In this document: positions 60,380 to 64,000 of the stretch, one piece after another
Numbering within the stretch: position 1 is the stretch's first letter
Layout of the letters: each line of letters opens with the position of its first letter
NCBI GenBank assembly: GCA_013822735.1
Contig: PNKZ01000014.1
Span: forward strand, 84,270-148,269
Source of the DNA: Pirellula sp.
GTDB lineage: Bacteria > Planctomycetota > Planctomycetia > Pirellulales > PNKZ01
Direction of reading: 5' to 3'
Length of the DNA stretch: 64,000 nt
Translations under genes and position numbers: made by a program
Notes under the pieces: model-generated
Seen by the model: only the letters and a program-made list of their open reading frames with translations
Databases searched by the model: none
Told to the model about the DNA's origin: nothing

Positions 60380-61291
60380 CTAGGCCGCGTGCGGCGGCTG
60401 ATCCGGCGGAAGCCGCGGCCGACGAATCCGATGGGCGACGTCCATGGGCGGCGTGGCGTCGGGGTCGAGATAGAACGTATCGGTGACCCAACTCGCCGAG
60501 TGGCCCAATACTTCGGTCGCATTCATGCCGGCCGCCCGCGCTTCGTTCGCCGTCAGCCGGCGGATCTTTTGAAACAAGTCGCGCCGCGTGAACGGCAGGC
60601 CGACGTGCTCGAGCACCTTGCGTAGTCGCACCCGCAGCGGATTGGTTTCCTTGTGCGGGTACCGCAACACGTGACCACCGTCATATACGCCGAAAGCGTT
60701 CTTGATCGCGGCCATCGTATCGCGGTGCAGCACGAACGAGCGGCGCTTGCCGGTTTTCTGCTCGGTGACGTACACGATTCCCTTTTGATAATCGAGCACG
60801 TTGCTTTCGATAGAAAGGGCATCAATGATTCGCAGGCCGGTATCGTAGTTGACCATGACGATTGAGAAGAGCATGCGGCCCCACTTCGAGTCGCCAAAGA
60901 CGTCGTGAATTCCGCCGATGATCTTGGCGAATTCTTCCGGCCGCCACGATACCGGCTGCTGTCGAGCTTCCGGCAACTTGGCGACGTCCGGCCGATAGTC
61001 GGTGAGATCTTCCCGCCGTGCGAAATTGGCAAGCGCCATGAGCGTACGGAGCGACTTGTTGACGGTAGCTCGCGATTTCTTTTGCCGCAGAAACCACGCC
61101 GCAAAGCCGCGGAGCTGCTCGTCGCTTAGGTCGGCAATCTCGCATTTCCAGCAAGTCGATTTGCCGTGTGCCGCTCGCATGTATCGCTCGAAGTTCCGCA
61201 CCACGTTGCGGATCGAACGGTCGTACGAAATAGAAATAATTCTTTGAACGGAATAGTGCTGCTCAAGTAGCTCAATCAAAGTCATCGTCAT
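60380..61291 (-). CDS. int: Tyrosine integrase
   Basis: Site-specific recombinase of about 303 residues from ATG 61291 (ATG 61285 also possible). Core-binding domain at about 60-110 (LRGFAAWFLRQKKSRATVNKSLRTLMALANFA); catalytic domain with first Arg in NYDTGLRIIDAL, the second-Arg region LFQKIRRLTANEA, the conserved histidine in LGHSASWVTDTFY and the nucleophile Tyr. It lies 200 bp inside attR and is transcribed away from it, as in many tRNA-integrated phages. Confidence 0.93.
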   Translation of the reverse strand: MTMTLIELLEQHYSVQRIISISYDRSIRNVVRNFERYMRAAHGKSTCWKCEIADLSDEQLRGFAAWFLRQKKSRATVNKSLRTLMALANFARREDLTDYRPDVAKLPEARQQPVSWRPEEFAKIIGGIHDVFGDSKWGRMLFSIVMVNYDTGLRIIDALSIESNVLDYQKGIVYVTEQKTGKRRSFVLHRDTMAAIKNAFGVYDGGHVLRYPHKETNPLRVRLRKVLEHVGLPFTRRDLFQKIRRLTANEARAAGMNATEVLGHSASWVTDTFYLDPDATPPMDVAHRIRRPRLPPDQPPHAA

Positions 61292-61487
61292 AACCCTCGT
61301 GTTAAGTTCAAAACACGAGGACCATTTCATCCTTGCTCGCTCCGTCGACGGCCCTCTAAATAAGTATGCACTGACGCACGAACATGGATGTTTTTCAATC
61401 AGTCGAACTCGGGTTACCGCATCCACCTTTAACAAGGGATTGCGACATCTTCCGCGCGTGATCCTGACGCGCATCTTTCGACGGGCG

Positions 61488-61532
61488 CTGAAAATCCATG
61501 TGTCCCCGGTTCGAGCCCGGGTCTGACCACTT
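61488..61532 (+). repeat. attR, 45-bp direct repeat
   Basis: Exact copy of 9797-9841 containing only the 3' part of tRNA-Phe. The bases after it lead to a terminator that would originally have followed the tRNA. Confidence 0.96.
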
Positions 61533-61541
61533 TTCTCTAGC

Positions 61542-61573
61542 CCTGCAACACTTTATAGGTTGCAGGCCATTTT
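61542..61573 (+). terminator. Original tRNA-Phe terminator on the host side
   Basis: CCTGCAAC (61542-61549) pairs with GTTGCAGG (61559-61566), followed by a CCATTTTT tail. It supports the view that this is the natural 3' flank of the tRNA gene. Confidence 0.65.
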
Positions 61574-61623
61574 TGTCGGTGCTTTTTGCCCAGACAACAT
61601 GGCGGCAGTCGACGTTGCTCCGC

Positions 61624-62169
61624 TCATTGCACCCGCCGCGCGGCGGGATCGCGCATGCGACTAGTCGGAAGTGCTACGCGCATCCCCTGGCAGGCATGCC
61701 CTTCGACATCGCCGGGCCGCGTCCAAACCACTTCCATCCCCGCATCGCAATAAAGTTTGAGCGCCGGAAGGTTGCCCGCGATCAGGTTGGTCCACGCTTC
61801 GGGGCCGATCCGCTCCAGAGCGGCGTGCAACAATCGCCGGCCGATGCCGCGACGTTGAAACGCCGGATCGACGTAGAGCCACGTAATATACGACCCGTTC
61901 CAAGAAACAAACCCTGCGAGCGCGCCGGCCACGCAGGCGACGAGTGTTTCCGAAACGAAGAACTCCTCGGCATCGGCCGCCGACCGCATGGGCCGAAAGG
62001 CCTGAGGATAGACTCCGCCGAAAGTAAGTTCTTGCACGCGGGCCAAATCGTGCACCCGGCACACTTCGGGCCAATCATTCGGCAGGTAGGGGCGGAGCGT
62101 CTCACCCGGTTCCGGCGTAATTTGATGGGACGTTGAAGGCATCGGAAACCGCAACTCTCGCGGGGTCAC
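61624..62169 (-). CDS. GNAT-family N-acetyltransferase
   Basis: A 181-residue acetyl-CoA-dependent acetyltransferase. The acetyl-CoA loop is seen in WLYVDPAFQRRGIGRRLLHAALERI (Q/RxxGxG/A pattern), with ALKLYCDAGMEVVWTRPGDVEGHACQGMRV as the C-terminal strands. The start GTG 62169 overlaps the stop of the upstream membrane protein (GTGA); ATG 62142 is an alternative. Substrate unknown. Confidence 0.88.
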   Translation of the reverse strand: MTPRELRFPMPSTSHQITPEPGETLRPYLPNDWPEVCRVHDLARVQELTFGGVYPQAFRPMRSAADAEEFFVSETLVACVAGALAGFVSWNGSYITWLYVDPAFQRRGIGRRLLHAALERIGPEAWTNLIAGNLPALKLYCDAGMEVVWTRPGDVEGHACQGMRVALPTSRMRDPAARRVQ

Positions 62170-62789
62170 TTTTCGACTTCGATGCGTACCGACTTGAGCA
62201 CATCGTCCAACACTTCACGCCGCTTCTCGAAGCGCTGATTCGCCGCTTCGGCGTCGCCGTCCGATGCGCTCGTAATACACCGTAACGACACGAATCTCTC
62301 GCCCACCGCGCCTTCCACACACGCGGCATGTTGATACGCCGACGCATTCCCGAATTCGCCGTGCCATTCCGTCCGGTAGAGTGTGTGCCCTCCCACGTCG
62401 ACTTCGGTCTTGCTCACGGTCGTCGCGCCGGGAGGGATCAGCGGAAGATTAGAGATCAACTTTGTTGCCGATTCGCCGTCGACCACAGCGAACAAGAGAT
62501 GCGTTCCCGGCTCGTTGTCGACGGGTGTGAATGCGGCCGAGGTCGCCGCACCCTGCGACGTTCCGGGATCGCGATTCCAATCGACCGGATAACGGAAGTG
62601 AACCTTGAGCCCTCGGCTTTCGGCGGTGAACTCTTGGGTCGCCGATGCGAGATGCGGCACCGGGTCATTGCGCTTCCGATAGACGTCGACGGTGATCCAG
62701 GCCGCGGCCAAGAGGATCAGCACGACGACGACTCGCCGCAACTTGCTGATAAAGAGCGAAATGCGCTCGAGCTTTTCTACCGTGTCCAT
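62166..62789 (-). CDS. Membrane-anchored hypothetical protein
   Basis: From ATG 62789, 207 residues with one N-terminal membrane helix (VVVVLILLAAAWITVDVY) and a periplasmic domain of beta type (KVHFRYPVDWNRDPG...THLLFAVVDGESATKL). The pattern resembles PsbP-like or photosystem-assembly style small domains, but this is weak. Coupled to the GNAT gene. Confidence 0.65.
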   Translation of the reverse strand: MDTVEKLERISLFISKLRRVVVVLILLAAAWITVDVYRKRNDPVPHLASATQEFTAESRGLKVHFRYPVDWNRDPGTSQGAATSAAFTPVDNEPGTHLLFAVVDGESATKLISNLPLIPPGATTVSKTEVDVGGHTLYRTEWHGEFGNASAYQHAACVEGAVGERFVSLRCITSASDGDAEAANQRFEKRREVLDDVLKSVRIEVEK

Positions 62790-62969
62790 TTCGTGTTTCC
62801 ACAAACGCGGGGCGTTGGCGCAACTTCGCCAAACAAACAATCGTTATCGACTGAACTGCTCAAAAATGAGCCATTAGACGCATTCGTTTCTTGTAATAGG
62901 TTTCTAACGCAGAGCAGAGTCGATGATTTTTCAGGTGTGTTTGATCGTCGGTGTCTCTCTTCAGAGCCT

Positions 62970-63003
62970 CCACGCGGCGCGGACCTGAACCCGCGCCGCG
63001 TGG
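62970..63003. terminator. Hairpin, possible terminator
   Basis: A 13-bp perfect stem (62970-62982 with 62991-63003) with an 8-base loop, in a 240-bp intergenic region. Only a weak T-rich stretch (GTTGGTTTC) follows. It could end leftward or rightward transcripts. Confidence 0.45.
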
Positions 63004-63031
63004 GTTGGTTTCAAGATCTCCCAATGCAGTG

Positions 63032-63223
63032 CTACTTACTGCGGAGGTAGTTCGTCACGTTACCACGGTCGTCGATGTAGATCGACCGGATCGTGCCTCC
63101 GCCCGCTTGCGGCAGGCCCGCGTTATCGATGTCGCGCAGATGGGCCAAGACCCACCAGCCCGAGCCGTCGACCTTCGCTTCGAAGTCGATTTTCTCCGCG
63201 CGGGGATCGGCGATGGCGATCGC
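63032..63223 (-). pseudogene. In-frame C-terminal extension beyond the stop of the first lipoprotein
   Basis: Directly after the TAA of the lipoprotein gene (63224-63400) the same frame stays open for 63 codons and has protein character: IADPRAEKIDFEAKVDGSGWWVLAHLRDIDNAGLPQAGGG, ending NYLRSK and TAG at 63032. There is no ATG, so this is either a domain cut off by a nonsense change or read through. Confidence 0.5.
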
Positions 63224-63400
63224 TTAGTCGGCTTGGATGGTGTCTTCGCGCGTTTCGCGTTTCTTGGCGAAATCGAGATTCCGTTTGACCGGCGCTTCGA
63301 CTTGTTCCGACTTCGCGGCGCCGAACCATTCCTTGTACATCGTGCAACCGGAAACGCCGGCAATCAACAGGGAAACGAGGCAGAGACGTCGGATCTTCAT
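63224..63400 (-). CDS. Small lipoprotein, copy 1
   Basis: A 58-residue protein. MKIRRLCLVSLLIAGVSGC is a lipoprotein signal peptide (lipobox VSGC, Cys19), followed by a conserved MYKEWFGA segment and a polar tail. It matches the tandem gene at 63440-63616 residue for residue in length (58) and in NxD/YKEWFG features. Function unknown. Confidence 0.65.
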   Translation of the reverse strand: MKIRRLCLVSLLIAGVSGCTMYKEWFGAAKSEQVEAPVKRNLDFAKKRETREDTIQAD

Positions 63401-63439
63401 GGGAAGGCTCCATTCAGGCGGCCACGTTTCGCGCGAGAC

Positions 63440-63616
63440 CTAGTCCGTCCCCGGGATCTCGTTCGACTCGGGCTTGGGCTTGTTCCAATCCACATTGCGT
63501 TTGGCAGCCGCTTTCTGGTCGGCGGCTTTGTAAGCACCGAACCATTCTTTGTAATTCATGCAGCCGGCGACGGCCGCAGTCAGCAGCGAAACGAGGCAGA
63601 GGCGTCGGACCTTCAT
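63440..63616 (-). CDS. Small lipoprotein, copy 2
   Basis: A 58-residue protein from ATG 63616. MKVRRLCLVSLLTAAVAGC is a lipoprotein signal (lipobox AGC), then NYKEWFGAYKAADQKAAAKRN and a Pro/Glu-rich tail. It is a tandem paralogue of copy 1, 39 bp upstream of it, and ends at the same residue. Unknown role. Confidence 0.7.
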   Translation of the reverse strand: MKVRRLCLVSLLTAAVAGCMNYKEWFGAYKAADQKAAAKRNVDWNKPKPESNEIPGTD

Positions 63617-63752
63617 CGGCAGGCTCCATCCATGGATCCGCGAACTTCGCGGGAGGCTACCGAATGCTTTTATGCACTGCAAGGGAACAAAGACCGTCGG
63701 ACGCGTGCCGGCATGAAGACTTGCACGAAAGACATCGTTTCGAGGCGATTCG

Positions 63753-64000
63753 TCACCGCGAAAGGACCTGTGGCTGCATCGCTCGCAGTAAACCGAGGGT
63801 CGCCCACGCGCTGCCGAAATACGTGATCGGCACGACGTTTTTCGTCGGCGTCGCGCCGGGATGTCCGCGTCGCGTCATCGGCCAAGAGCCGCCGGCCCGT
63901 TGCGTATCGACGAGGAATTGCACACCGCGCCGCAGCTCCTCGCGATCGTGCGGGCGGCGCGCGATTCTTGTCCTGTTTGGTCGGGCCGGCGGCGTAGGAG
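63753..64000 (-). CDS. Prenyltransferase/squalene-cyclase-repeat protein, C-terminus only
   Basis: The frame is open from the right window edge to TGA at 63753. The last 70 residues contain REELRRGVQFLVDTQRAGGSWPMTRRGHPGATPTKNVVPITYFGSAWATLGLLRAM, the QxxxGSW repeat of the squalene-cyclase/prenyltransferase fold. It is related to the protein at 7884-9506. The N-terminus lies outside the window. Confidence 0.75.
   Translation of the reverse strand, partial: PTPPARPNRTRIARRPHDREELRRGVQFLVDTQRAGGSWPMTRRGHPGATPTKNVVPITYFGSAWATLGLLRAMQPQVLSR

Larger units (their letters stand above)
9797..61532. mobile_element. Prophage integrated in tRNA-Phe, about 51.7 kb
   Basis: Bounded by a 45-bp perfect direct repeat derived from the 3' half of the tRNA gene, with a tyrosine integrase just inside the right end. 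It contains a virion module (scaffold-like, major capsid, decoration protein, terminase, portal, large virion proteins), recombination nucleases, XRE regulators and accessory genes. All virion genes look open apart from one suspected frameshift at about 47.5 kb. The lack of sheath, tape-measure or baseplate homologues suggests a short-tailed virion; this is inference. Confidence 0.95.

Noticed and set aside
9797..61532. CRISPR arrays or insertion sequences in the prophage
   Set aside because: No regularly spaced repeats and no transposase-like protein were seen; the 18-bp motif copies are dispersed, not an array.
62951..63826. Rightward 291-codon ORF over the lipoprotein genes
   Set aside because: Antisense to two paralogous lipoproteins with proper signal peptides.

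Overview
The window is a high-GC bacterial chromosome segment, most likely from a planctomycete (Pirellulales-like). The evidence for that is indirect: exported squalene-cyclase-like repeat proteins, small planctomycete-style hypotheticals, and a DUF1580-type regulator. It carries one apparently complete prophage of about 51.7 kb inserted in a tRNA-Phe gene. The boundaries are a 45-bp perfect direct repeat: 9797-9841 (attL, the 3' half of the tRNA) and 61488-61532 (attR). A tyrosine integrase lies beside attR.

Host DNA left of the prophage (1-9796) holds a copper P-type ATPase cut by the window edge, an O6-methylguanine methyltransferase, a class I aminotransferase, glycerol kinase, an exported prenyltransferase-repeat/HEAT protein and several hypotheticals. 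Host DNA right of attR (61533-64000) holds a GNAT acetyltransferase, a membrane-anchored protein, two tandem 58-residue lipoproteins and the end of another prenyltransferase-repeat protein.

Prophage layout: (i) 9962-22077, rightward: two XRE regulators, a CsrA homologue, a recombination cluster (a conserved single-stranded-DNA-type phage protein, a broken PD-(D/E)XK fragment, an Hjc-like nuclease and a RuvC-like resolvase), then a cargo or lysis-like block (subtilase, C39-like cysteine peptidase, several tiny membrane proteins, a di-haem cytochrome c peroxidase, secreted proteins). (ii) 22074-35126, leftward: serine recombinase, adenine methyltransferase-like protein, ASCH protein, an operon of a Ycf46-type AAA+ ATPase with DUF2997 and DUF1257 partners, HNH nuclease, small zinc proteins and a GroES-like co-chaperonin. 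Two noncoding, repeat-rich blocks, one with a perfect DnaA box, lie in this arm. (iii) 35325-36300, rightward: a free-standing initiator tRNA with its own promoter and terminator, then small membrane proteins. (iv) 36305-38247, leftward: a sigma-70-family factor, two hypotheticals and a DUF1580-like regulator. (v) 38439-60281, rightward: virion genes (scaffold-like protein, major capsid, decoration protein, terminase, portal, many virion proteins, an 1108-residue protein). There is no recognisable tape measure or tail sheath, which suggests a short-tailed virion. (vi) integrase, leftward.

No phage DNA polymerase, helicase or primase was recognised, so replication probably relies on the host. 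The prophage seems to reach deeply into host gene expression: it encodes a sigma factor, CsrA, an initiator tRNA, GroES and two XRE regulators. An 18-bp motif (consensus GACCATCTAGGGCTTGTC) occurs 12 times, only inside the prophage, and nearly always just upstream of a gene in the direction of transcription. It is the best candidate for an undescribed phage-wide control element.
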